A stretch of DNA of 64,000 nucleotides from Vibrio thalassae. GTDB taxonomy: Bacteria; Pseudomonadota; Gammaproteobacteria; Enterobacterales; Vibrionaceae. Shown here one piece after another: positions 10,199 to 20,133 of this stretch. Location: positions 1-64,000 of the forward strand of contig NZ_OANU01000003.1 of assembly GCF_900089835.1 (NCBI RefSeq). Reading direction: 5' to 3'. Each line of letters starts with the position of its first letter. Position 1 is the stretch's first letter. The translations under genes were made by a program, and so were the position numbers. The notes beneath the pieces are model-generated. The model saw only the letters and a list, made by a program, of their open reading frames with translations, made no database searches and was not told where the DNA came from.

Positions 10199-10221
10199 TC
10201 CTTTCGTGCCCATAAACTAAT

Positions 10222-10249
10222 AAAAAGGGACGCGTTAGCGTCCCTTTTT
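10222..10249. terminator. Bidirectional terminator between hldE and tolC
   Basis: Perfect 12-bp stem aaaaagggacgc/gcgtccctttttt-type arms (10222-10233, 10238-10249) with loop gtta between convergent genes. Confidence 0.93.
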
Positions 10250-10264
10250 GATGTCAGTTAGCGA

Positions 10265-11584
10265 TTATTTCGCTTTCTTTAGGCCTGCATTGATATCAAC
10301 GATATCTTGCTCGCTTAGCGTACCTACCGATTGGCGCAGGTTCAGAATACTAATGATGTAATCGTAGCGCGAATCTGAAAGATTGCTTTCAGCGTTATAC
10401 AGAGCTTGAGTGGCTTCTAACACGTCGACAATCGTACGAGTACCCACATCAAAACCAGCTTTGGTCGCTTCTAGTGCCGACTCAGCAGAAATAACGGTTT
10501 GTTCGTAAGCACGAATCGCACCAATCGAAGAGTTGATGTTGTTGTTGTTCGCACGAACGTTCTTCACTACTGAGCGGTATGTTTGCTCTAGCTGTTCACT
10601 GGCTTCAACGTATGCGAACTCAGCTTGTTTGGTTTGCGAGGTAATGTTGCCACCTGTGTATAGCGGGATAGATAAGTTGATACCAGCATTAAAGGTGTTA
10701 TCTGTAGGGCCATTGATTATAGCTGATGAATTTTCGCCGTTTCGCTCATTACCATAGTTATATCCACCATCAAGAGTTAACTTAGGTAAGTGACCAGAGC
10801 TCGCTAGCGTAATATTGTCTTTAGCAATATCTTGTCCAATACGAGCAGAGAGTAAATCTAGGTTCTTATGTTGTGCTTCTTCGAGGAAGAACGCGACAGA
10901 CTGCTCTGGACGTGCCGCTGAGAAGCGGTCTGTATCAAGGATATCGATGTTGTTGTGTTCTTGACCTGTAATTTCGCGAAGCACTTCATATTGGTTCAGT
11001 AGGTTGTTTTCGGCAACAACTTCATCGGCCAACACTCGGTCGTATTGTGCTTGCGCATCGTGAACGTCAGTAATCGCTGATAGACCTACTTCAAAGCGTT
11101 GTTTGGTTTGCTCTAATTGGCGAGCTACCGCTGTTTTGTTAGCGCGTACCGATTCAAGGTTATCTTTTGAACGCAGAACTTCAAAGTAAGCTTGAGCAGT
11201 ACGAAGGATTAGGTCTTGCTGCGCTGCTGCGTATTGAGAATCTGCTTGGCGAGCGTTTTTCTCTGCTGTATCTAAAGTGATCCAGCTTGAACGGTTATAA
11301 AGTTCTTGTGAAAAACCTACCCCTGCGCTCAGTTTATCACTGTCTCTTCCGCTGGTATCGCTTCGAGTTAAATCATAACCAGCAGTCAGATTGATTTGTG
11401 GCAACAAAGTTGCGCGAGCAGTGTTGATTGCTTCAAATGCACGATCGCGTTGTGCCGCAGCTCTTAGAAGCTGAGGATCGTTCTGTTTAGCTTGATCGTA
11501 GATTTCCGTTAGGGAGTCGGCCCATGCCGCTGCACTTACGCTTCCTAATGCAGCTGTGATAAATAATGGAAGCAGTTTTTTCAT
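10265..11584 (-). CDS. tolC: Outer-membrane efflux channel TolC
   Basis: Trimeric outer-membrane channel for RND and MFS drug pumps and type I secretion. The 439-residue product starts with a signal peptide (MKKLLPLFITAALG, cleavage after AAAWA near residue 22) followed by DSLTEIYDQAKQNDPQL, the usual start of mature TolC. Two repeated helical-barrel halves are recognisable. ATG 11584 is preceded by AGGACAG; an upstream in-frame TTG would give an implausible N-terminal extension. The 236 bases to the divergent nudF gene form a shared promoter region. Confidence 0.95.
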   Translation of the reverse strand: MKKLLPLFITAALGSVSAAAWADSLTEIYDQAKQNDPQLLRAAAQRDRAFEAINTARATLLPQINLTAGYDLTRSDTSGRDSDKLSAGVGFSQELYNRSSWITLDTAEKNARQADSQYAAAQQDLILRTAQAYFEVLRSKDNLESVRANKTAVARQLEQTKQRFEVGLSAITDVHDAQAQYDRVLADEVVAENNLLNQYEVLREITGQEHNNIDILDTDRFSAARPEQSVAFFLEEAQHKNLDLLSARIGQDIAKDNITLASSGHLPKLTLDGGYNYGNERNGENSSAIINGPTDNTFNAGINLSIPLYTGGNITSQTKQAEFAYVEASEQLEQTYRSVVKNVRANNNNINSSIGAIRAYEQTVISAESALEATKAGFDVGTRTIVDVLEATQALYNAESNLSDSRYDYIISILNLRQSVGTLSEQDIVDINAGLKKAK

Positions 11585-11820
11585 CTGTCCTAATCCTGCC
11601 TGATAATACTGATAAGGGTATGATTCACAGTTTAACTTAAAATGACCGTAATTCACTCGAAACTTTGCACTTTTTTACGCAAGCTCACCTAAAATTGCGA
11701 CAAATAATTAACCAAAATCAAATTTCATTTGAATTATTGCGTAAAAAGTTGAACCTTGTCGTTGGTAGAACCCCCTTTCCTTGAGTAGACTATAAGATTA
11801 ACTCTAACCAAAGGTCAGTT

Positions 11821-12444
11821 ATGAAAGACTCTTTACAACAGCATGATAAATTTACGTCTGATGATGTAGAAATAATGTCAAAACAAACGGTGTTCAAAGG
11901 GTTCTTCGAAATGGTTCTCTATCGCTTCAAGCATAGACTGTTTGAAGGCGGTTGGAGTTCCGTAATTGACAGAGAAATGTTAGTTCGCGGTGGGGCGGCA
12001 GCTATGCTGCCCTATGATCCGGTTCGTGACGAAGTGGTACTTATTGAGCAAATTCGCGTGGGTGCGTTGGAACATGAGTCCCCTTGGCAAGTGGAAATTG
12101 TGGCAGGCATCGTCGACAAAGATGAAACGATCGAAGAGTTAGTTCGCCGTGAGTCTGTAGAGGAAGCAGGAGTAGATGTGAAGGCATTAGTGCCCATTAC
12201 TCGTTACTATCCATCTTCTGGTGGATGCTCCGAACGAATCTCTGTATTTGTTGGCCATGTAGATGCGTCACTAGCGAGCGGCGTTCATGGTCTAGAAACC
12301 GAGGGAGAGGATATTCGAGTGCGGGTAGTGTCTCGTGAAACGGCGTATCAAATGATAGAAAGTGGAGAAATCGAAAACGGAGCTTCTATCATTGCATTGC
12401 AATGGCTCGAGCTTAATTACCGCAAGTTACAGGCAAATTGGTAG
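11821..12444 (+). CDS. nudF: ADP-ribose pyrophosphatase (Nudix)
   Basis: Hydrolyses ADP-ribose to AMP and ribose-5-phosphate. The 207-residue protein matches E. coli NudF, including DPVRDEVVLIEQIR and the Nudix box from G100 (GIVDKDETIEELVRRESVEE, then AGV) that binds the metal. The ATG follows aaagg. It begins a run with yqiB, cpdA and yqiA in the same order as in E. coli, spaced by 9, 36 and -1 bases, so an operon is likely. Confidence 0.94.
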   Translation: MKDSLQQHDKFTSDDVEIMSKQTVFKGFFEMVLYRFKHRLFEGGWSSVIDREMLVRGGAAAMLPYDPVRDEVVLIEQIRVGALEHESPWQVEIVAGIVDKDETIEELVRRESVEEAGVDVKALVPITRYYPSSGGCSERISVFVGHVDASLASGVHGLETEGEDIRVRVVSRETAYQMIESGEIENGASIIALQWLELNYRKLQANW

Positions 12445-12453
12445 GAATTTTCT

Positions 12454-12900
12454 ATGGTAGGCGTTGTCGATAGTAATACGTATCACGTTGATCTTGCAGA
12501 GCTAATGCGGATCTATGAAACGAATTACGCGAAATTGAATCGTTTGATTCCAACAACACCGACAGTTGGAGACGTGCGTTGTTACCAAGCGGCGAATTTG
12601 ACGTATCAACTGGAAGTACTAGAAGTGACCAAGTACACAACATTGGTCGAAATCTGCCAAGATGATGAGCTTCCTGTTTTTCCATTGCCTAAAATGACGG
12701 TACGACTTTACCACGATGCCAGAGTCGCCGAGGTTTGTAATTGCGAGCAAACCGCTAGAGTCAATGCGCGTTATGATTATCCCAACGCCAAAATGTTGCA
12801 AAAAGACGAAAAATTTCAGTTCAATCAGTTTCTCGGTGATTGGCTAACTTTTTGCTTAAAAAACGGAATTAGTCGAGCTCCGATCATGTATCGAAGCTAA
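12454..12900 (+). CDS. yqiB: DUF1249 protein, YqiB-like
   Basis: A 148-residue cytoplasmic protein of the DUF1249 family, always found between nudF and cpdA. Conserved features include a tyrosine-rich start (YETNYAKLNRLIP) and VRLYHDARVAEV, and it ends in MYRS. The start ATG is preceded by agga. Function is not established; the operon context with cAMP phosphodiesterase and ADP-ribose hydrolase suggests a nucleotide-related role, which is only inference. Confidence 0.88.
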   Translation: MVGVVDSNTYHVDLAELMRIYETNYAKLNRLIPTTPTVGDVRCYQAANLTYQLEVLEVTKYTTLVEICQDDELPVFPLPKMTVRLYHDARVAEVCNCEQTARVNARYDYPNAKMLQKDEKFQFNQFLGDWLTFCLKNGISRAPIMYRS

Positions 12901-12936
12901 AAAAGAATTAGATGTTCAGGTTTCTATATTTTGAAA

Positions 12937-13755
12937 ATGACACCCAGTGATGAATCTCAGTTAAGTAGCGTCAGGTTGCTGCAATTGACCGACACGCATC
13001 TATTTGCACCGCAAGATGGCTGCTTACTGAGTGTTAATACCCAAGAGAGTTTTCATGCTGTTGTAGCTGAAATCGTCGCACAAGGTCAGCGATTCGATGC
13101 CTTGCTAGCGACGGGGGATATTTCACAAGACCACACAGAAGCTTCGTATGAGAAGTTTGTTGCAGGAATAGAGCCATTAGCTCTTCCTTGCTATTGGTTG
13201 CCTGGCAATCATGATTATAAGCCTTGTATGAATAGTGTGGTGAGCTCCCCGCTTATCGAGGATGTTACTCATGTGCTCTTAGGCGATAAGTGGCAAGTCG
13301 TGCTGCTTGATTCTCAGGTTGTGGGAGTACCTCATGGCCGCTTAAGCGACGCTCAGCTTGAGTTCTTAGACCGTATGCTCTCCACCTACAGCGATAGACA
13401 TACCTTGGTGCTTTTGCATCATCATCCATTATTGGTGAACAGCGCTTGGCTCGATCAGCATTCGTTAAAAGATGCCGATGAGTTTTGGAATGTGGTTGAA
13501 AAACATGACAATGTGCGTGCCGTGCTTTGTGGTCATATTCATCAAGAGTTAGATGAAATGCGTAATGGTGTGCGTGTGCTTGCGACGCCGTCGACTTGCG
13601 TGCAGTTTAAACCAAATTCGAATGAATTCGCGTTAGACATCCGCTCGCCAGGTTGGCGAGAGTTAGAGCTAAAACAAGACGGTAGTCTACACACCGAAGT
13701 GAAACGTCTTACTAACGGTTCGTTTAGACCTGACTTCAACGCGGAAGGTTACTAA
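12937..13755 (+). CDS. cpdA: 3',5'-cyclic-AMP phosphodiesterase
   Basis: Degrades cAMP to AMP. The 272-residue product belongs to the calcineurin-like metallophosphoesterases and shows all metal motifs: DTH, GDIS, GNHD, HHHP and GHIH. E. coli CpdA has 275 residues. The start could be TTG 12931 or ATG 12937; the ATG is taken by default, since no clear ribosome binding site decides it. The stop overlaps the yqiA start by one base. Confidence 0.93.
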   Translation: MTPSDESQLSSVRLLQLTDTHLFAPQDGCLLSVNTQESFHAVVAEIVAQGQRFDALLATGDISQDHTEASYEKFVAGIEPLALPCYWLPGNHDYKPCMNSVVSSPLIEDVTHVLLGDKWQVVLLDSQVVGVPHGRLSDAQLEFLDRMLSTYSDRHTLVLLHHHPLLVNSAWLDQHSLKDADEFWNVVEKHDNVRAVLCGHIHQELDEMRNGVRVLATPSTCVQFKPNSNEFALDIRSPGWRELELKQDGSLHTEVKRLTNGSFRPDFNAEGY

Positions 13756-14342
13756 TGACGGACAAGAAGCCGCTACTTTTATATATTCATGGCTTTAACA
13801 GTTCACCTTTATCGGTGAAAGCACAGATAATGAAGGACTACTGCCAGCAGCATCGTCCCGATATCAAAGTGTTAGTGCCGCAAGTGCCTTGTTTCCCTCA
13901 ACAAGCTGCTGAACGGCTAACACAATTGATAGAGCGCTATCATCACGACTATCAAATTGCACTCGTGGGCAGTTCACTCGGCGGATATTTGTCGACGTGG
14001 CTTAATGATAAATATGGATGTAAAGCGGTATTAGTCAATCCCGCGGTAAAACCCTATGAGCTGTTGCTTGATTTCCTCGGTGAGCAGGAAAATCCTTATA
14101 CTCATGAGTGTTATACTCTTGAGCATAAACACATTGACGAGCTAAAGGCATTGGATGTGCCAGAGCTTAGAAATCCGGATGACTTTTGGTTACTGCAACA
14201 GGAAGGGGATGAGGTCTTAGATTATCGCCAAGCAGTAGCAAAATATCAGCACAGTAAGCAAACAGTGGAAGCTAATGGCGATCATAGCTTTATTGGTTTT
14301 GAGCGCTATCCAGAAAGGATAATTGAGTTCTTAGTACTTTAA
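13755..14342 (+). CDS. yqiA: YqiA-type alpha/beta-hydrolase esterase
   Basis: A 195-residue small esterase of the UPF0227/YqiA family. Visible features are LYIHGFNSSP (oxyanion region), the nucleophile elbow GSSLGG, an acidic residue in DEVLDYRQAV and a histidine in NGDHSFIGF. Its start is fused to the cpdA stop (taatg), and it precedes parE as in E. coli. The natural substrate is unknown; family members hydrolyse short acyl esters. Confidence 0.92.
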   Translation: MTDKKPLLLYIHGFNSSPLSVKAQIMKDYCQQHRPDIKVLVPQVPCFPQQAAERLTQLIERYHHDYQIALVGSSLGGYLSTWLNDKYGCKAVLVNPAVKPYELLLDFLGEQENPYTHECYTLEHKHIDELKALDVPELRNPDDFWLLQQEGDEVLDYRQAVAKYQHSKQTVEANGDHSFIGFERYPERIIEFLVL

Positions 14343-14579
14343 AGTGATGTTTTTTTCGTCTCTGCTTGAGGAGACTGTCATAAATTTATCCGCAACTTTG
14401 GCTTGAAACTTGACAACACTTCCTCAGAGCCAGAGTATGATGTGTCTGTACTTACGCGTAAGCCTTAGAAGTTTGTCATATTTTGACAGTAAAGTGTCTT
14501 CAAACAGGCGTGGTATAAAGCCACAATCTCTATTTTTGCTGCTAAGTATCAATCTTTATTTGAGTAAAATTTCCGTATT

Positions 14580-16460
14580 ATGACAGAACAATATAATGCT
14601 GGAGCCATTGAGGTCCTCAATGGGCTTGAGCCAGTACGTCGCCGACCAGGGATGTATACGGATACAGTGCGCCCAAACCACTTGGGCCAAGAAGTCATTG
14701 ATAACAGTGTCGATGAAGCGCTAGCCGGACATGCCTCTAAGGTACAAGTAATTCTGCACGCAGACCAATCTTTGGAAGTCATTGATGATGGTCGAGGCAT
14801 GCCTGTTGATATCCACCCAGAAGAGAAAATTTCAGGCGTAGAGCTGATTTTCTGCAAGTTGCACGCAGGTGGTAAATTCTCAAACAAAAACTACCAGTTC
14901 TCCGGTGGTCTTCACGGGGTGGGCATTTCGGTGGTAAATGCCCTGTCGAAGCGTGTTGAAGTTACCGTTCGTCGTGATGGTCAAGTCTATGAAATGGCTT
15001 TTGAAAACGGCAATAAAGTTGAAGAATTGACGGTCACGGGGACGTGTGGACGAAGAAATCGAGGCACGAGTGTTCATTTCTGGCCTGATGCTAGTTACTT
15101 TGACTCAGCGAACTTCTCAGTGACCAGACTGGTCAATAATCTGCGCGCTAAAGCGGTACTTTGTCCAGGTCTAGAGATCACCTTTAGCGATAAGGTGAAC
15201 AATAAAGACTATCAATGGTATTATGAAGATGGTCTAAAAGACTATCTAGCGGAAGGCGTCAAGGGCTATACAGTACTTCCTGAACAACCGTTTACCGGTG
15301 AGTTTGCAGCAGAAACTGAAGCGGCAACTTGGGCAGTAATCTGGCAGCCAGAAGGCGGTGAGATGATCACCGAAAGCTATGTTAACTTGATCCCAACGGC
15401 TCAAGGCGGTACGCATGTCAATGGTCTTCGCCAAGGCTTGCTTGACGCTATGCGCGAGTTCTGTGAGTTCCGCAACTTATTACCTCGTGGTGTGAAACTG
15501 ACTGGTGATGACGTATTTGAGCGTTGCTCATACGTTCTCTCGATTAAAATGCAGGACCCACAATTTGCTGGACAGACTAAAGAGCGCCTGTCTTCACGTC
15601 AGTGTGCAGCGTTTGTTTCAGGTGTGGTTAAAGATGCGTTCAGTTTATGGCTCAATGAAAAACCGCAGCTAGCAGAACAGTTAGCCGAAGTCTGTATTGC
15701 CAATGCGCACCGACGTATGCGTGCGAGTAAAAAGGTAGTACGTAAGAAGGTAGCGTCAGGACCTGCACTTCCAGGTAAGTTGACCGACTGTTCGCAACAA
15801 GATCTAAACCGTACCGAAATCTTCTTCGTGGAGGGGGATTCTGCGGGTGGTAGTGCTAAACAAGCTCGTGATCGTGAGTTCCAAGCAGTGATGCCTCTGC
15901 GTGGTAAGATCCTGAATACTTGGGAAGTATCAGCGGATCAAGTGTTAGCATCGCAAGAAGTACATGATATTTCGGTAGCGCTGGGCATCGATCCTGACAA
16001 CGAAGATCTTAGTGGTTTGCGTTACGGCAAAGTCTGTATTCTTGCCGATGCGGACTCAGACGGATTGCATATTGCAACACTATTATGTGCTCTGTTTACC
16101 AAACATTTCCGTTCATTGGTCGCTGCGGGACACGTCTACGTGGCGATGCCTCCTCTGTATCGTATCGACTGTGGCAAAGAAGTGTTCTACGCCCTAGATG
16201 ATGACGAGAAAGACGGCGTACTTGAGCGCTTAAGTAAGAAGAAAGCTAAGATCAACGTTCAGCGATTTAAAGGATTGGGTGAAATGAACCCACTTCAACT
16301 TCGTGAAACGACGATGGATCCGAATACTCGTCGTCTAGTCCAGTTGACGATTGATGACGACGAAGCGACCGATGAAATGATGGATATGCTGCTAGGTAAG
16401 AAACGAGCAGATGATCGTCGTAGCTGGCTGCAAAACAACGGTGATATGGCTGAGGTATAA
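14580..16460 (+). CDS. parE: DNA topoisomerase IV subunit B
   Basis: ATPase subunit of topoisomerase IV, which unlinks replicated chromosomes. The 626-residue protein has the GHKL ATPase N-terminus ([29 protein letters not shown]), the transducer, and the TOPRIM segment ([16 protein letters not shown], and DADSDG for metal). It is full length. No good ribosome binding site precedes ATG 14580, which was chosen by homology. A 237-base upstream gap separates it from yqiA and should hold its promoter. parC follows after two bases. Confidence 0.96.
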   Translation: MTEQYNAGAIEVLNGLEPVRRRPGMYTDTVRPNHLGQEVIDNSVDEALAGHASKVQVILHADQSLEVIDDGRGMPVDIHPEEKISGVELIFCKLHAGGKFSNKNYQFSGGLHGVGISVVNALSKRVEVTVRRDGQVYEMAFENGNKVEELTVTGTCGRRNRGTSVHFWPDASYFDSANFSVTRLVNNLRAKAVLCPGLEITFSDKVNNKDYQWYYEDGLKDYLAEGVKGYTVLPEQPFTGEFAAETEAATWAVIWQPEGGEMITESYVNLIPTAQGGTHVNGLRQGLLDAMREFCEFRNLLPRGVKLTGDDVFERCSYVLSIKMQDPQFAGQTKERLSSRQCAAFVSGVVKDAFSLWLNEKPQLAEQLAEVCIANAHRRMRASKKVVRKKVASGPALPGKLTDCSQQDLNRTEIFFVEGDSAGGSAKQARDREFQAVMPLRGKILNTWEVSADQVLASQEVHDISVALGIDPDNEDLSGLRYGKVCILADADSDGLHIATLLCALFTKHFRSLVAAGHVYVAMPPLYRIDCGKEVFYALDDDEKDGVLERLSKKKAKINVQRFKGLGEMNPLQLRETTMDPNTRRLVQLTIDDDEATDEMMDMLLGKKRADDRRSWLQNNGDMAEV

Positions 16461-16462
16461 CA

Positions 16463-18739
16463 ATGTCCACTGAAATGTCTTTTGATGGCGTAGAACAGCT
16501 GCCTCTGCGAAAGTTCACCGAAGACGCCTATTTAAATTATTCAATGTACGTCATTATGGATCGTGCATTGCCTTATATTGGAGACGGTTTAAAGCCAGTT
16601 CAACGTCGTATCATTTATGCGATGTCAGAGCTTGGTTTGTCCGCCTCTGCAAAGTACAAGAAATCTGCGCGCACCGTTGGTGATGTTTTAGGTAAATACC
16701 ACCCGCACGGTGACTCAGCTTGTTATGAAGCGATGGTCTTGATGGCGCAGCCATTCTCTTATCGTTACCCTCTGGTTGACGGTCAAGGTAACTGGGGTGC
16801 ACCAGACGATCCTAAGTCGTTCGCAGCGATGCGTTATACCGAAGCGAAACTGTCTAAGTTCGCCGAAGTACTGCTAGGTGAAATTGGTCAAGGTACGGTT
16901 GAGTGGCAACCAAACTTCGATGGCACAATGAAAGAGCCAAAGATTCTGCCAGCACGCCTGCCACATATTTTGCTCAATGGTATAACAGGTATTGCCGTTG
17001 GTATGGCGACTGACATTCCACCGCATAACGTGCGTGAAATCGCGGATGCGACGATCCATCTCATCGATAACCCTAAAGCCGATTTATCGCAAGTAATGGA
17101 TTTTGTAAAAGGTCCAGACTACCCAACCGAAGCGGAAATTATCTCGCCAAGTGCTGACTTAGAGAAAATCTATCGCACGGGTCGTGGCAGCGTGAAGATG
17201 CGAGCAGTATGGCACAAAGAAGGCTCTGATATTGTTATTACCGCGTTGCCACACCAAGTTTCGGGCGCAAAACTGTTAGAGCAAATTGCCAACCAGATGC
17301 GTGCTAAGAAGCTGCCTATGGTCGATGATCTGCGCGATGAGTCAGACCATGAAAACCCAACTCGTATTGTTGTGGTGCCGCGTTCAAACCGCATCGATTG
17401 TGATCAGCTCATGAACCACTTGTTTGCATCGACCGATCTTGAGAAAAACTTCCGAGTGAACCTCAACATGATTGGTTTAGACAATCGTCCGCAAGTGAAA
17501 GGTTTGGTTCAAATCCTCTCTGAATGGATTCAATTCCGTCGTGAGACAGTGCGCAAACGCCTACAATATCGCCTAGATAAAATCTTAGCTCGTTTGCACA
17601 TTTTAGAAGGTTTGTTGGTTGCGTATCTAAACTTGGATGAAGTGATTGAAATCATTCGTACTGAAGACGAGCCTAAAGCGGTGCTTATGGAGCGCTTTGG
17701 AATCACAGATATTCAAGCCGATGCTATTTTAGACACCAAACTTCGTCATCTTGCTAAGCTTGAGGAAATGAAAATCCGCGGCGAGCAAGAAGAGTTAGAA
17801 AAAGAGCGTGAGAAGCTAGAAAAACTTCTAGGTTCTGAGCGTCGCATGAATACTCTGCTAAAGAAAGAGATTCAAACCGACGCTGAGAAATATGGCGACG
17901 ACCGCCGTTCACCAATTGTTGAGCGTGCAGAAGCGAAAGCAATGACCGAGCGCGACCTGGTTCCTAGTGAGCCAATCACGGTTGTGCTGTCTGAAAAAGG
18001 TTGGATTCGCCATGCGAAAGGGCATGATGTGGATGCGAGTAGCCTGAATTACAAAGCGGGTGATAAGTTCTTAGCGAGTGCTCGAGGTAAGAGCAACCAG
18101 CCTGCCGTCTTCTTGGGCAGCGATGGTCGCAGTTATTCGCTTGAGTCACACTCACTACCTTCAGCGCGAAGTCAGGGTGAGCCAATTACGGGGCGTTTGA
18201 ACATCAATGCTGGCACGAGTATTCGCCAAGTGGTGATGGGGGAAGAGTCTCAGCTATGGCTAGTGGGTTCCGATGCAGGCTATGGCTTTGTGTGTAAAGG
18301 CTCAGATTTGCTCTCTAAGAACCGCAGCGGTAAAGCACTTGTTACGCTTCCACAAGGGGCTGAAGTGATTACACCATCGACGGTCGGCGACTTGGACTCT
18401 GATGAGATTCTTGCGATTACCAACCAAGGGCGTATGTTGCTATTCCCGATCAAAGACTTGCCTCAGCTTGGCAAGGGGAAAGGGAATAAGATCATCAATA
18501 TCCCTTCAGCGAAAGCCAAAGCCAGAGAAGAGTTTGTTTCTCACCTTATGTCATTACCTCAAGGGGCAACCATTACCCTTTATGCTGGTAAACGTAAACT
18601 TGGTTTGAAACCTGCTGACCTGGATAATTTCCGTGGAGAGCGTGGTCGAAGAGGCGGTCTACTGCCTCGTGGCTTGCAGCGTGTTACACGTATTGAAATT
18701 GATTCGGGCGATATGGTTTCAGACGAGAGTCAAGACTAA
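16463..18739 (+). CDS. parC: DNA topoisomerase IV subunit A
   Basis: DNA-cleaving subunit of topoisomerase IV, 758 residues, with the winged-helix/catalytic tyrosine domain ([10 protein letters not shown]) and the C-terminal beta-pinwheel. The quinolone-resistance region reads [11 protein letters not shown], with the susceptible-type serine and glutamate (E. coli Ser80 and Glu84). It is co-transcribed with parE and ends at a strong terminator. Confidence 0.96.
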   Translation: MSTEMSFDGVEQLPLRKFTEDAYLNYSMYVIMDRALPYIGDGLKPVQRRIIYAMSELGLSASAKYKKSARTVGDVLGKYHPHGDSACYEAMVLMAQPFSYRYPLVDGQGNWGAPDDPKSFAAMRYTEAKLSKFAEVLLGEIGQGTVEWQPNFDGTMKEPKILPARLPHILLNGITGIAVGMATDIPPHNVREIADATIHLIDNPKADLSQVMDFVKGPDYPTEAEIISPSADLEKIYRTGRGSVKMRAVWHKEGSDIVITALPHQVSGAKLLEQIANQMRAKKLPMVDDLRDESDHENPTRIVVVPRSNRIDCDQLMNHLFASTDLEKNFRVNLNMIGLDNRPQVKGLVQILSEWIQFRRETVRKRLQYRLDKILARLHILEGLLVAYLNLDEVIEIIRTEDEPKAVLMERFGITDIQADAILDTKLRHLAKLEEMKIRGEQEELEKEREKLEKLLGSERRMNTLLKKEIQTDAEKYGDDRRSPIVERAEAKAMTERDLVPSEPITVVLSEKGWIRHAKGHDVDASSLNYKAGDKFLASARGKSNQPAVFLGSDGRSYSLESHSLPSARSQGEPITGRLNINAGTSIRQVVMGEESQLWLVGSDAGYGFVCKGSDLLSKNRSGKALVTLPQGAEVITPSTVGDLDSDEILAITNQGRMLLFPIKDLPQLGKGKGNKIINIPSAKAKAREEFVSHLMSLPQGATITLYAGKRKLGLKPADLDNFRGERGRRGGLLPRGLQRVTRIEIDSGDMVSDESQD

Positions 18740-18756
18740 GGCGAATATAGATGAAG

Positions 18757-18785
18757 AACCTCCGAGCTTGCTCGGAGGTTTTTTT
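18757..18785 (+). terminator. Terminator after parC
   Basis: Stem aacctccgag/ctcggaggtt (18757-18766, 18771-18780) with loop cttg and a run of T residues. Confidence 0.92.
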
Positions 18786-18828
18786 ATTGGGTGTTGTGAT
18801 GACAACCTAGGGTTTAAGTAATGTAGTA

Positions 18829-19893
18829 TTACTCTCGTGTATCTTCTCCAACGTTTACTGGCAAAGTGAGCTCTTTGCCGTCACGAAGTATCTTAACGTT
18901 AACCGTTGTTCCGGGTCTCAGGTCGGTGACTAAGTCTAAGACGCCTTGGCGGCCATTCAGTTTATTCCCATCTATCATCAAGACGATATCTTGCACTTTA
19001 ATTCCGGCTTTTGCTGCAGGACCTTCAGGATCTAAACCAAGAACAATAATTCCCCCGATGTGTTCATTTCCGAGTAATCGAGCAGTAACCGAATTAATAT
19101 CTTGTCCATCGATACCGATATAGCCGCGAATCACTCGACCATCGGCGATGATTTTTTCCATGATTTTGCTGGCTAACTGATAGGGAATAGCAAAAGAGAT
19201 ACCATAGGTCTCAAGGTCAGTGGCTTGTTGAAAAGAAGCCGTGTTGATGCCAACCAGCTCACCAAGAGTGTTGACCAGAGCACCGCCTGAGTTGCCTTGA
19301 TTAATCGCTGCATCTGTCTGGATAAAGGCTTGAATCCCCCCGGCACTAATTGAAGAACGTCCCGTGGCAGAAATGATTCCAAAAGTGGTGGTTTGTCCAA
19401 GGTTGTAGGGGTTGCCAATGGCTAAAACAACATCGCCAACTTTCGGAGAATAATTAGGGTTGAGAGGGATGACGGGTAGGTTACCGCCTTCTATACGCAG
19501 AACCGCAATATCCGTGCGTTGATCTTTACCAACCAATTGTGCAGCAGCGACTCGGCCGTCCTGCAACGCGACAATGATTTGGTCAGCGTTCGCGACAACA
19601 TGGTAGTTAGTGATGATGTAGCCTTTGTCGCTAACAATAACGCCAGACCCTAATCCTTGTGTTGATAAGGTAGTGCGATCGTTTTCTTTATATTGGCGAC
19701 TGTAGATATTCACGACCGCAGGTGCTGCTTTACGCACTGCTTGGTTAAATGAGATTTGTAAATCGCCATTGTTGGCCGGCTGAGCGGTCAAGTTTTCGGG
19801 AATGATGTTTTGTCTAAGTGAAGGAACCGCTAATAGTACTAACAGTGCTGTAACCAGACCCATAGATACCGAGCGGATTAGAAATTTCAGCAT
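18829..19893 (-). CDS. degS: Inner-membrane sigma-E stress protease DegS
   Basis: Membrane-anchored periplasmic serine protease that senses misfolded outer-membrane proteins and makes the first cut in RseA. From ATG 19893 the product has 354 residues (E. coli 355): one N-terminal membrane anchor (about 4-24), a trypsin-like domain with the triad His98 (NYHV), Asp128 (DIAVL) and Ser202 (GNSGG), and a single PDZ domain after about 255. A longer frame exists upstream but the ribosome site AGAGGG fits this start. degQ lies upstream on the same strand with its own terminator between. Confidence 0.94.
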   Translation of the reverse strand: MLKFLIRSVSMGLVTALLVLLAVPSLRQNIIPENLTAQPANNGDLQISFNQAVRKAAPAVVNIYSRQYKENDRTTLSTQGLGSGVIVSDKGYIITNYHVVANADQIIVALQDGRVAAAQLVGKDQRTDIAVLRIEGGNLPVIPLNPNYSPKVGDVVLAIGNPYNLGQTTTFGIISATGRSSISAGGIQAFIQTDAAINQGNSGGALVNTLGELVGINTASFQQATDLETYGISFAIPYQLASKIMEKIIADGRVIRGYIGIDGQDINSVTARLLGNEHIGGIIVLGLDPEGPAAKAGIKVQDIVLMIDGNKLNGRQGVLDLVTDLRPGTTVNVKILRDGKELTLPVNVGEDTRE

Positions 19894-20074
19894 CATTCCC
19901 TCTTTCAAACGAAAAATCGACGTCGTGGCAAAGTCTCTACTACCTATACTTTGCAAGGATAGTATTGAGAAGCGGCTTAAACGAGATTAATTTCATGATA
20001 TTAACCGAGAAAACCGTGGATCTTGAAACGACAACTAAGAAAGAGAGAGGATATCATCTAAACCTTAAATAACA

Positions 20075-20104
20075 AAAGAGCAGCTCAAAACAGAGCTGCT
20101 CTTT
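20075..20104 (-). terminator. Terminator after degQ
   Basis: Perfect 12-bp stem aaagagcagctc/gagctgctcttt with loop aaaaca. On the minus strand it is followed by a T-rich stretch, 30 bases past the degQ stop. Confidence 0.88.
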
Positions 20105-20133
20105 CACTTAGAATTTACATTTTTTGTGAGCTT

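Noticed and set aside
14410..14441. TTGACA and TATGAT upstream of parE as a promoter
   Set aside because: The spacer is 20 bases, too long for a convincing sigma-70 promoter; not listed.
16463..18739. Quinolone-resistance change in parC
   Set aside because: The [11 protein letters not shown] segment has the susceptible-type serine and glutamate.
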